Below are positions 21,252 through 31,364 of a stretch of DNA of 64,000 nucleotides, in pieces. The position numbers and the translations under genes are program-made. The notes under the pieces are model-generated. The model had not been told where the DNA came from, did no database searches, and was given only the letters and a program-made list of their open reading frames with translations. Location of the stretch: NCBI GenBank assembly GCA_001466705.2, contig LATX02000211.1, forward strand, positions 930,001 through 994,000, in the 5' to 3' direction. The DNA is from Moniliophthora roreri (lineage: Eukaryota; Basidiomycota; Agaricomycetes; Agaricales; Marasmiaceae). Position 1 is the first letter of the stretch. Each line of letters opens with the position of its first letter.

Positions 21252-21707
21252 TGTTACGTTACTTGCGTAGCAACATCAACTTCAACTAACTTCAACGAGA
21301 GTTACCTCTGTTAAAGCAGTTCTCAAGTTCAAGTTTGAGTTCGTTCAGCGGTTGCTGAAGTTCAGAAATCCTTCAAGTTTGGCGTTGACACAAGTATAGA
21401 ATAAACCAGGTCAAGCTGAAGACTTAGAGTCTCAGCTTGAGCGCTTAAATACAATACAACCGTTGTAACGCTAACTACATATGGAAAGCGAAGAGTTCGG
21501 TATTTTAGATAAGCTTTCCCGAGCTAGTCGGGATATGAGTAATACAAGTATAAACGGATAAGCAAATGGGGACGGGGAAGGTGTATGAGTCCGATGACAA
21601 AAGGAAGCATAATCGTGAGAGGGAAAAGGGGGCTGGGAAAGTGGATATGTCCGATGAAAAGGGAAGCATAGGTAATAATACAGAGAGAAGAAAGAAAGTT
21701 CGTAACA
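21252..21707 (-). repeat. 5' LTR of the gypsy element (right end)
   Basis: 456 bp, starting TGTTACGTTAC and ending TTCGTAACA on the plus strand. Transcription of the element begins here on the minus strand. It directly abuts copia-derived sequence at 21708. Confidence 0.92.
21408..21451 (-). promoter_or_regulatory. LTR core promoter and likely transcript start
   Basis: On the minus strand TATTTAAG (21451-21444) is followed by a 24-nt spacer and then TCAGCTTGACCT (21419-21408). The 32-nt distance from the TATA start to the 12-mer fits an RNA polymerase II start at the 12-mer. The same spacing occurs in the three other related LTRs of this window. Confidence 0.65.
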
Positions 21708-23167
21708 AAGGGGGAGTTTGTTACCTTGATTACATTATGGCATCAGCATTGTCAATTGACAACGTACGTCAATGGCAATATAAAGATATCCTTACTCTGT
21801 CAAAAGATGAACAGAAGAAATGGATGGCTGCATGTCATGACGAACTCAAATCACTACAAGAACGCAATGTGTACAAACTTGTAGATTTACCTCAAGGTCG
21901 AAAAGCGATAAAATCCAGATGGGTTTTTGACGTCAAAACAGATGGCCGTTATAAGGCACGACTTGTAGCAAAAGGTTTCTCACAAGTCGAAGGAATAGAT
22001 TATGACGAATTGTTCTCTCCAGTAGTATGCTTTGAAACCGTTTGCGTATTACTTGCACTAGCCGCACTTGAGAATTGGGATATCCAAGCGCTAGATGTCA
22101 AAACAGCCTTTCTCTATGGCGAACTTGACAAGGAGATTTACATGGAACAACCACAAGGATTCGTCAAAGGTTCAAATAAAGTTTGGTTATTACGCCATGC
22201 ATTATATGGTTTAAAACAAGCCTCTTTATCATGGTGGTACCAATGCACTAAATCCATGGCTAAGCTAGGATTTAAGCGCTGTATATCAGACGCTGGTGTA
22301 TATTACTTTATACGTGGAAATGATATAATCATTGCCATTGTATATGTAGATGATGCAATTTTCATGGGTTCAAATTCTAGCCTTCTTAATTCAAAGAAGA
22401 AAGAATTCATGAAAATATGGGAATGTAGAGATTTAGGCGAACCTAGAGAATTCCTATGAATGCGGATTACTCGAGATCGAAAGCGACGTACTTTATCACT
22501 TGATCAAAGTGACTATCTCGAGAAAATCATTAAACACTTCGGTATGGAAAATGCCAATCCAACTCACACTCCACTACCTGCTGGTTACAAACCGATGGCT
22601 AATAAAGGAGAAGCAAACTCTACAATCAGATCCCAATTCCAATCAGTGATCGGATCACTTCTATATTTATGCTTAGGTACCCGACCAGATATTACTTTTC
22701 CAGTCATCAAACTTTCGCAATATGGGACAAATCCTACACAGGAGCATCTCAACAAAGCGAAATACATTATTCGTTACCTAATTGGAACCCGCAAATATTC
22801 TCTTACTTACAAAGATAAGGAAAGAGAACAAGGTTTCATAGCATATGCCGATTCTGACTGGGCTACAGATGAAGACACTAGAGTCTCACAAACAGGTTAT
22901 CTCATTAACTTCGCTTGTGCTCCAGTCTTCTGGGTTTCACAAAAACAGAAATCCGTAGCATTATCCAGTACTGAAGCCGAATATATGGCTTTATCTGACT
23001 GTGCTAGACAGATCAAATGGATAATTAATTTATTCTCTGAAATCGAATACCCTATAGCAAAACTACCATTGCTAAGTGATAATCAAGGTGCTATCTTCAT
23101 CAGTAAAAATCAAGTTACTGAAAAACGAACAAAGCACATNTCTCCGGAGCTTGCACTACAGTCATAG
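21708..23167 (+). pseudogene. Ty1/copia pol fragment (reverse transcriptase and RNase H)
   Basis: The 3' part of a copia polyprotein. It begins at the gypsy LTR junction (GGVCYLDYIMASAL) and lacks gag, protease and integrase. Reverse transcriptase motifs are KSRWVFDVK, LDVKTAFLYGELD, YGLKQA and the YVDD active site (IVYVDDAIFMG). RNase H shows YADSDWATDEDTR and SSTEAEYMALSD. One in-frame TGA (22457-22459) falls in the motif EFL*MRI, where CGA (Arg) would be expected. An n at 23140 cuts the C terminus, and sequence after it is no longer pol. Truncated at both ends. Confidence 0.92.
23140..23140. other. assembly gap mark (n)
   Basis: Single n inside the copia C-terminal codons (after KRTKH). 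The codons that normally complete the RNase H end are missing, so an unknown length is absent here. Confidence 0.8.
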
Positions 23168-23567
23168 GAGTGCTCCCTCGTCCAGTAGGAGTATTGTAGC
23201 CTCATGCACAATACAGTAGAACACATGTAGAACTCATGTATAGTTCCTTCCGCTGTCAGACAATTGTATTGTGTCTCTCCAAGACACATTATTCTTGGAT
23301 ACTTTGTCACACAAGTATTCAGTAGCTTACATCCATAGCTTACAAGGTTTCACCGTTTATCCACGGAACTTATCCTCTAGAGTAGTATAAAAGCAAGTAT
23401 GTATGTAGCTACATTCCTCAGTTCAATTTACATTGACTACTCTGCACATCGCACCTCTACAACTCTCAAGGTTCTAGCAAGCTCTTGTACAAATGTGAGT
23501 TGAGCACACTCCACTGCGCTTTACGTCTCCGTTCTGTCTCAACAGGAGTTACCCGAGACGGTTGACG
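23141..23567 (+). other. probable copia LTR or leader remnant
   Basis: Follows the copia fragment across the gap. It contains a TATAAAA box at 23386-23392 and a promoter-like layout, ending around a GAGTTACCCGAGACGG segment. No second copy is present to confirm LTR borders, so this is inference from position. Confidence 0.4.
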
Positions 23568-25611
23568 CCGGTTCGGTCTTCGCATGATGGGTGAAGTACA
23601 TGCAAAATGAATAGTTCATTTATGTGAGCCAATGTTAGCCAACTATGATAATCGTAGTCACAAGTAGCTTCTGTATTCTTGCACCACAACTCTGTAGAAT
23701 CTGTTGAAAAAACTGCCCCTAGAGTAACCTATCTTCACATAAGGCACGCTCCATAGTGAAGACGTTGAATCTCATACTAACCAACTGTTCATGCATAAAC
23801 CAACTGCTCATGCGTAAACCACGCTATCCATGCACTGTAAATCCCCCGCAAATCCTTTCCCATAGCTACCTTATCTTTGCAGCTGAAACCCAAGTTTCGT
23901 AGTCCAGCTGTGTGGGACCCAGATACATAGTCAGAGTCTTCTGATGTTATTAGCGTCCCTTTCACCATTGTATTGAGTGCCTCACAGAACCAAAGTCTGT
24001 GAAAGAACACAGTTTGAAATGGCTTCGAAATACATGCAACGCCCAGGCAGATGATGGTGAACAAACCCGACCATACATCAGAACAACTCGGCAATAAAGG
24101 GCCAAATACACCCACCGTCATGCTTTGCCTGTTCCTCCACCTATTCTTCCCATACAGATGCTATGTTTAGCTGTCCTTGAGGCCAACTCACGTTTCTGAG
24201 ATCACCTTTCTGCTGTCAGCGTAATTTCGAGTCCAGTTGGACGGTACGTGAGAAAATCATTGCATTTTCCAAAATTCAGAACTTATTTTCAACCCAGCAA
24301 CACGTTTGGTGTTTCAGACGTTCAGATATGGGCAATCGTGGTAGGAAATAGCACAATTTTGTCGTTCACGCTCCATATTTGCAATAATCTGAAACATATA
24401 GCACCCTGAGGATGTACTGAGAGAGGGGTCTCAATCATGAATGAGGCTCATTAAAATGCAGTCATCACTCACCATGGAAGCTCTTTTCTTTCACTTTTTG
24501 TCATTCCTTTTGGAGACATGTTGGATGACTGCACAACAATCCAACTCTTCAATGCCTCTGTCAGAAACAAATCCCCTCAGCTCATGCATCAGCTCCCCTC
24601 GCTTCACCCAGCACCTTGAGAACTCGTATAATGTGTACTCCTGATCCAACAGGCCCACTACCTCCTAAACACCCCATTGAATTTTGACCTTCTCGCAATA
24701 CTCAAGGTCTGTCATGCCTGCAAAATCTTCCTGTCCAAATCCTTGCTCCACCCTACACAGTCAGGTTCATTCATCGGGTAGGATCACCACACACAAAAAC
24801 ACTCACTGGATCCATTCTCCCTTTGCATTTCCAGATGTTATCGAGGTTATGATCAATGGGATCCCGAACGCTAAACCAATTTCAAATCTGCTCAATTCTA
24901 CTGAGAACAGGCCAATGGACACACGAGATGCGAACCATTTCACAACACTCAAAAGAGACACCAAAGTCCCTTTCGAGCAACCGAACCCATACGCATGAAC
25001 CCCCAAGTTCATGCTTATATTTGTTCGAATTACGGGTCAACATATTGGTTGGAAAAAGAGATTGAACGCACAACTGCCACCATTATTGCCACGTGGCTGG
25101 CTCAGAGCTCCATTTTCCCTCTTCCCACTCACCAGTAACAATCTTGGCGATATGCAGACTCAAGTCTTGCACATTGAGTAACTTGGGAGTTACTGTAACC
25201 ATTTACCCTCCAGGCCACTTCGGTGTGGTCCCATTTATCAGTTCTGTGACAACAGGTACTTCCAGGTTGTCTCCAGGTACTTCTGTCTTTTTTGCAGAAC
25301 GGAAAGCGGTTGCAGTTTTCATGGCCTCAGCTTCAAAGCCCTACCTCTCTCCCAACACCATACAAGATACTTTTGAAGACTATGCAAGCTTCTCAGGATT
25401 ACCATGGTGAGCCTTTAAACTGCCTATACCACATCCCAAGTGAAATTACTGCTTCTCAGACAGCCTTTTTACTCCGGTGCTCTCAAGCAACTACATTCCC
25501 TCCCCAGAAGAGATCTCTGCCATTCACGTTACATTGGAAAAGCCCAGTATGACTCTGCACCTCCTAGACCAAAAAATGTCTCATCTAAACACTGCTCGCC
25601 TTTGAGTTGTA
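23568..25611. other. non-coding or unrecognisable sequence
   Basis: About 2 kb with only short frames on both strands. A perfect 6-bp stem (CACAGA, loop ACCAAAG, TCTGTG) sits at 23983-24001. The segment 24440-25100 has plus-strand protein-like patches with several stops, but I cannot assign a family. No RNA gene seen. Confidence 0.4.
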
Positions 25612-27021
25612 TTGTTCATTGATGAACACCTGTGCCTTCTATCACCCATCCGCCATGTCTGCCCTGAGATACTTGCCACAATCTTTCTTTTTTGCATCCC
25701 CAAACAGCATTTCCCTCACTATGAACTGGCCACACAGGAAGCTCTGCTTGTGCTGGCCAGTGTATGCCACTCATGGCGCAATGTAGCACTCACCACCCCA
25801 TGTTTATAGTCCCAAATCTACCTACGTCTCCCTACACCTCAACATCCACCTATTGACAATATTTTCCACAACCTCCTGTATGACCGAGAACAGTGATTGA
25901 AGCAGTGGTTGATATGCTCTGGAAGCATTCCTCTGGTGCTTACTGTCCATGTGCCACCCCCCTGGATGACTGGATACGAGACACAGTGGGACGATGACAG
26001 CTTGGAAGAATTAGAGTGATTGCACCTCCAAGTTGCCTCTCTCCTACTTCCTTGCTGCTCGCAATTCAAGAGCGTGACCTTATATGTTCCCTCATACATA
26101 TGCAAAATGCTGGGCAAAATTCCACATGGGAAATTGACAATGTTGCATGCATTCTGGCTGATTCCTCATATCCAACGACCCTTCTCTAATCCTCACACTG
26201 TGAAGGAGCATCCTCTTGATGTATTCTTCAAATCACCATCTCTCCATGTTCTGCTCCATTACGAACCGTACCATCATGCTCCTGTCCAATGGGAAAACCT
26301 CACACATCTTGATATCGCCACCAACTACCGATGCAATCCTCCTACACCCACAGTCGTACAAATTCTCTCCCGTGCATCGTTGTCACTTCAGGAATGCAGC
26401 ATTGCCATCACCCTCACGCTTGAGCATATGCAATGGCCATCATCTGTCTTTCCCCACCTTCACACTCTTCATTTACAATTCATCCTCAACTGGCAAACAA
26501 GCTTAACCCCACATTTACTCTCCAGATTGTGTGCATTTGGGGATTCTATGGTCCTGACCAAGTTGAAGCATCTCATGGTCGAAGTTGCCGGTACCTACCG
26601 CCCACAGCCACTGCTCAGCTGGCCATTCCCCTCATTAGTCGGTCCCGGATGTGAATTGGAGACGCTTGGCTTCAACATAAACATTACCAGGGAAGCCATA
26701 GTAGCAGTCCTTTGTGATCAGCCTTCCATCACCAACCTTGTCATAGATCCTTGCTGAGAAGAACCTCAGCCTTTCAAAGACATTATTCACGCCCTGACAC
26801 CATCTGGAGCCCATCTGGTTTGCCCACACCTTACCCAGCTCAAGGTACACTTATGGAGTGATTCTGCACTCGAAGAAGACATCATCCTGCTAGCCTGCAG
26901 GAGGGCCGGATGCGATCCTTTGGAGTTAGATGTCAAGGTCATGCCATTACAGTACTTGTGTGTGCTTTCTCAATACCCACAGCCAGATACCCAATTCAGC
27001 CGCCACCTGCAAACCTTGTGA
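25612..27021 (+). pseudogene. F-box / leucine-rich protein pseudogene 1
   Basis: One reading frame of 470 codons interrupted by four stops: TAG 25807-25809, TGA 25894-25896, TGA 26017-26019 and TGA 26755-26757. The N-terminal part SPIRHVCPEILATIFLFCI followed by VLASVCHSWRNVALTTP is an F-box, the adaptor motif for SCF ubiquitin ligases. Beyond it come irregular leucine-rich segments (LKHLMVEVAG, CELETLGFNINITREAIVAV), as in mushroom F-box families. Each stop is one C-to-T or G-to-A transition from a sense codon (CGA for the TGAs, TGG for the TAG). No frameshift was found, so the gene decayed by point mutation only. Confidence 0.85.
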
Positions 27022-27312
27022 GACCGAGGCGTGTCTGTTCAGTGGTCCACCATACGTGAATCTCGACTCATGTATAGGAGTGGATACTCATACATACCAC
27101 AACCTGGGATAGAAGAAATTGGACAGACGGAAGAGTTCTAGTAGTACAGAGACCCATGTATTATAGTATTCACGCTATTAATCAATGAATTTCCCCCATG
27201 GTCTCCCAAATGTCCTTCCGTAGTTAGGGCAACATTGATTGGGACATGAATTCCCCAGTGTCCATCGCATCTTCAGATTGAGGCTCCCAGTGTCCTCTAC
27301 CTGTCTGTCATC

Positions 27313-29252
27313 TCACACGATGCACTTCCGGTATGCCCCATGATTCATGATAAGGGATCCTCCATCCTCTGTCCAACGCCAAACACCAGGGCAACATGTG
27401 CCACACAGGGTAGACCAGTTCGTGGTAGAGACATACTGCATCTGCCTTCTTTGTGTTAACCATTCTGGAAAATCAATGGGATAAATGGCCTTGTTATCAG
27501 TGAATTGCCCATGTGCGAGGAGTTCAGGGTAGAAGTGAACCATTATATCAGATGAGATGAAGCCCATTTCCATGGTCGAGGACGAACCCAAAACAAGCTG
27601 ATATGGTATTGTATAGAGAGTTTCGTCAGAGGAGGATATGAGATAGAACAGTTCCGCAAAAGCCAAACAGGTCACACTGCCTGGATGCAAGGTTTCGACC
27701 TGGTTATGGTGTCAAGTGATGTGTAATAGGGTACTAGAGGTGAAACCTACCCCGAGGACAGCGATGAACTGCTGTAACTGAAGTTGGCTATCATCACAGG
27801 AAAACTTCAGCTCCATTGGTACATCACGACCATCCACAGGCGACCATTTCCATCCTCTCTGCTCCAACCAACCCTTCCATGACGACATGGTCCTGGCTGA
27901 AGCCAGAATGGACAAACACCACTGTGGTCGTCGTTCTACTGCACGCAATGCAGCCAAGACCACCTCCCCTACCATGATAGAGCGTGTTTCGTGCAGCTGT
28001 GTCCAGAACCCATCACAGTAAACACTAGGTATATGGCCATTGATAGACTCTATAGCCCAGGTTGTCAAACAGATTTTTGAGAGCAAACCGAGGACATCAG
28101 GACTGTCCAACAAGGGATAGATGGTGGGGAAATTGACTTCCACAAGAACAGCAAGAAGAACCTCATTGCTGAGCTTCAGTAGGGCACAAATTGCGGTGCT
28201 CATGATGATAGCGGAAGACAAGTGCATACCATTCAAAATGGAAAACAGAAAGGGAGCTATGATAGGAATTGCCACATATCAAACACGATTACATTCGAGT
28301 GGTCTGGGAACGCTGTGTATTATGGTACTTTGAACCACATACAAAAAACAGAAAACAGATATAAAGTCATAGCCTGTCAGTCCACCAGCAACCCATCAGC
28401 CACCATTCTGATGCAACATGAGTTCATAAGTTGTTCACCATAAGCATCGACCAGCATAGAAACTCACCAGGTGATCTCTTCATTGATTGCACCAAGTTCT
28501 CTTTCGTTAGGGTCCAGGTCGACGCATACCCCATCCAGACCCTCTTTCAGCACCAGCATCGGCCCATTTATAATAGGGAAGGCTCCAGCTGTGTCCCAGG
28601 ACATGTTTCTGTACATTTGTGTGGGTATACAATTTTGGGGGTTGACCACAACTGTGTAACGAAATCGCATATCCGGTGGGTTTTCAAGTGTGTATCTTCC
28701 TTCACAAAGGTTGATCACAGGTCTGCATTCCAAACTCATTGGTACCCAAGCTTCTGTGTATAGGTCTGATGTATGAGGGCATTGATTTCATCTGAGGGAT
28801 GGTACTGACACCACCTGAGGGACTGCACTGCCTGCCACGTAGAATATCGCATGAGTTACTCTTCCATACTGAATTGGAACCACACATGGTTTAAAATCAG
28901 GAGCCTTTGATAATGACCAAGTCAGACCCACTCAAAAATATCAATGGAGAGTTTGACATATGATGCACAATTCCGACTTGGAACAACAGAGTTCAACCAA
29001 CTCCACTTTGTCTGATAGTCCAGGCTTGCCCCATAAAGTATCACCATATTGAATTGGAGTTTCATGGTGTTCTGTCCACACTGACCACAAACGCTTGACT
29101 GAGTCTATGCCTTCAGCATCCTGATCTGCCTGTGCCATCCCTGCTCCTTTACCAGCGTGTGCTGCTTGCTTCCACAGAAAATTAAACAAAAGCTGATAGG
29201 GGTCATAACCTGAAGACTTGGGTGGTGGTGTCCATTGTCGTTTGGGTGTCAT
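27313..29252 (-). pseudogene. uncharacterised mushroom-type gene, probably decayed
   Basis: Four minus-strand coding blocks in order: 29252-28941 (MTPKRQWTPPPKSSGYDPYQ, then LLFNFLWKQAAHAGKGAG), 28739-28464 (MRFRYTVVVNPQN, AGAFPIINGPMLVL), 28275-27712 (LSNEVLLAVLVEVNFPTIY, a possible degenerate F-box-like helix) and 27690-27313 (HPGSVTCLAFAELFYLIS). They may be exons of one gene or of two adjacent genes. I recognise no named domain and the joins between blocks were not resolved. Low CpG and the surrounding pseudogenes suggest it is not functional. Confidence 0.5.
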
Positions 29253-29379
29253 GTTTGGAGAAGTTGTCACTTGGAAAATTGAGAAACAAACAAGTACTGA
29301 AGTCATGCAGTCGACTACAACCTCTGCATGACGTTCCATGATCAGAGAACTCCAAAGTCCCCATATTCATGTCTCATGT

Positions 29380-29397
29380 GCTGACACCAAAGTCAGC
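29380..29397 (-). repeat. TTTGGT-loop hairpin
   Basis: On the minus strand GCTGAC, loop TTTGGT, GTCAGC: a perfect 6-bp stem. Member of the covarying hairpin family described in the findings. Confidence 0.7.
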
Positions 29398-29469
29398 AAA
29401 CACAGCTGGGCAGCGATTAGCATATGGTATGGTTGAGGCCAATGCAAGGGTCTGTATGAGCAGGGTGTA

Positions 29470-30345
29470 GTGAGTGGTGAATGTGTGGGCCTCTTTGTAA
29501 CACAATGTGACATATGTGACATCAGCGTGTTACCCATTGTCAAACTTCAGAAAGTATGCTTTTCTCTCTCCATTCCATCAAGATGTGCAACTTTGGTGTT
29601 GCTTTTGTCGCAACTTTGGTCGTTGTGCACATGGGGGCGAGGGTTTAGGCTCCTGGATGACGGGATCAGATGCGTTGTTGTGCCCCTCTAGACTAGGGAT
29701 GTTGGATCGGGTGGAAAGAATTAATCATCCATTCATAACTGCCTACAAAACGTGGAGAATGCAGAACGTGCAACACTCAATCCACCTTCATTACTTCCAT
29801 AGCATGACAATCCCGAAAGGTGAGTACTCTAGGGCTATGGGCTACATGAGCATGAAGCTAACTATTCCATCATGCTCAAAGCTTTGGACATCATGGCGAA
29901 TGTGAAGCTCTCTGGCACTCTGGCTGTCATCAAGAAAGCGCAAGATATATCAGGCAATCCATGCGCTTTCAAAGGGTTCATGGAAAACTTTCATGAACAT
30001 CTCCGTCAGTTCCTTGAAGCTAACGCTGCTCATTGTGCCATGTTCCTCTGCCTCACTGTGAACACAGAGGACATTATGGTGCATGTTCGTCGCGACAAAA
30101 TAAACATTTGTGTGGGTTGAACCTCTAAAGTCCGCATTGGGCTGTACACTGACTTCAGATTCACAGTTTGTACTCCCAACAGACCCACACGGGTCACAGA
30201 TACTCTACAGGCCAGCCTACCAGGTTGTTCAGATACCCTTTGACGACAATCTCTACCACTCCCAGATGACAGGCGACGCCAGCACAATCCTGTGACTCTT
30301 TACATCCTCAGCTGACAACATTCACCAGCATGCAGCCACCATCGC
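29470..30345 (+). other. unassigned coding remnants upstream of the solo LTR
   Basis: Several short plus-strand frames have protein-like stretches, the best being 29872-30120 (LDIMANVKLSGTLAVIKKAQ, LRQFLEANAAHCAMFLCLTV). They are interrupted and lie in different frames. I cannot name a family. The last 45 bases before the LTR are in frame with the integrase-type gene beyond it. Confidence 0.35.
29587..29602 (+). repeat. TTTGGT-loop hairpin
   Basis: GCAAC, loop TTTGGT, GTTGC: perfect 5-bp stem. A second, weaker copy (CAAC, TTTGGTC, GTTG) follows at 29611-29625. Confidence 0.7.
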
Positions 30346-31364
30346 TGTTACGTTACTTGCGCAGCAATGACAACAACTCAACACTGCAATGACATAGCGA
30401 TGTTAAGCATGAAGATCAAGTTCAAGTTTCCAACAACTAACAAAGGATAAGATCCTCTGCTAAGCTGTCCAGCGATTCGGTCAATGTGAGCAAGATATCG
30501 AGTGGATTAACCAGGTCAAGCTGAAGTAGCTTAGACCTGCAAACTATCTACTTATACAACGATTGTAGCTACTCATTTGCATACAAACTGCTAGAGCAAC
30601 ATCGTTTGTTTAGTAAACAGAATGTACCTTTGGTGATATCATAAATAGGAACATTGTTACGAACTTGTTTTCTTTTCTTCTCTTGTACCACCATGTGACT
30701 GCATTTGTCCTTCTCTTTTCTATGACCTTCTATATGACTGCAAAATGGCTCCGATGTAGTATTACTAAAACGTTCTGTCAAGTTCCATAGCATTCCAGTA
30801 GATACAAACAAGTATATACATTGTATGTATTTAAGGACTGCAAACTGGGTCGTAGCTCTTCAGCTTGACCTGGTTAATCATAACTTGTGTTTAGCAAAGA
30901 ACTGTTGGAACTCAGAACCTCAGAAACCTCTGAGCGAGCTCGAACTTGAACCTTGTCTTGACTTACTGTGATTGGTTTGTTGAGGTGTTGACATTGCTGT
31001 GCAAGTGACGTAACAAACATGACATCAGAAACGATGTTGAGGAATGAAAATAAGTTATAATGATACAATGAACGATGTTATGAAGACATCATATCATAAA
31101 TAGAAGGAAAAAGAAACGAATAGAATAATGACTTCATACTGATGTCATAAGTGACATAGTAATGACGTCTTAAATAGAATGGAAGGCATAGAATTGGAAA
31201 AGGGAACTGGGAAAGTGGATGTGTCCAGATGTTAATGAGAAGCATAGGTAAAGAAAAGGGAAAAGTGGCGCCCAAGAGCGCTAAAATGTCCAAGCAAGAA
31301 ATATGAAAGAGAAAGTGAAGAAAAAACGAAGAAAAAGATAATGTCTGTGCATACAATTGTAACA
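30346..31364 (-). mobile_element. outer solo LTR, with 5-bp target duplication
   Basis: A solo LTR of the TGTTAC...GTAACA type related to the gypsy LTRs. It is flanked by the direct duplication ATCGC (30341-30345 and 31365-31369). Its own length is about 653 bp after removing the inserted inner LTR. On the minus strand it has TATAAGTA, 24 nt, then TCAGCTTGACCT (30524-30513), the same promoter spacing as the full element. It interrupts the frame of an integrase-type gene. Confidence 0.92.
30655..31015 (+). mobile_element. inner solo LTR nested in the outer one
   Basis: 361 bp from TGTTACGAAC to GACGTAACA, inserted in the opposite orientation into the outer LTR, with a perfect AACAT duplication at 30650-30654 and 31016-31020. 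It carries TATTTAAG, 24 nt, then TCAGCTTGACCT at 30860-30871 on the plus strand. Confidence 0.92.

Larger units (their letters stand above)
14403..21707 (-). mobile_element. Ty3/gypsy LTR retrotransposon (chromovirus)
   Basis: A 7.3-kb element transcribed right to left. It is bounded by LTRs that begin TGTTAC and end GTAACA, with internal order gag, protease, reverse transcriptase, RNase H, integrase, chromodomain, then an extra ORF. The order RT-RH-IN and the C-terminal chromodomain place it in the chromoviruses. The internal ORFs are long and, apart from TGA codons between ORFs, undamaged, and CpG content looks normal. The two LTRs differ by well over a tenth of positions by eye, and the 5 bp outside them (GTCCT on the left, AAGGG on the right) do not match. 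The LTR pair may therefore come from two insertions. Confidence 0.95.

Noticed and set aside
21566..21720. Copia ORF appears to start inside the gypsy LTR
   Set aside because: The in-frame ATG in the LTR is accidental; copia homology begins only after the LTR ends at 21707.
24306..24320. AACAC-GTTTG-GTGTT palindrome considered as a hairpin family member
   Set aside because: The loop does not align with TTTGGT and the AC/GT frame is offset; kept out to avoid inflating the family.
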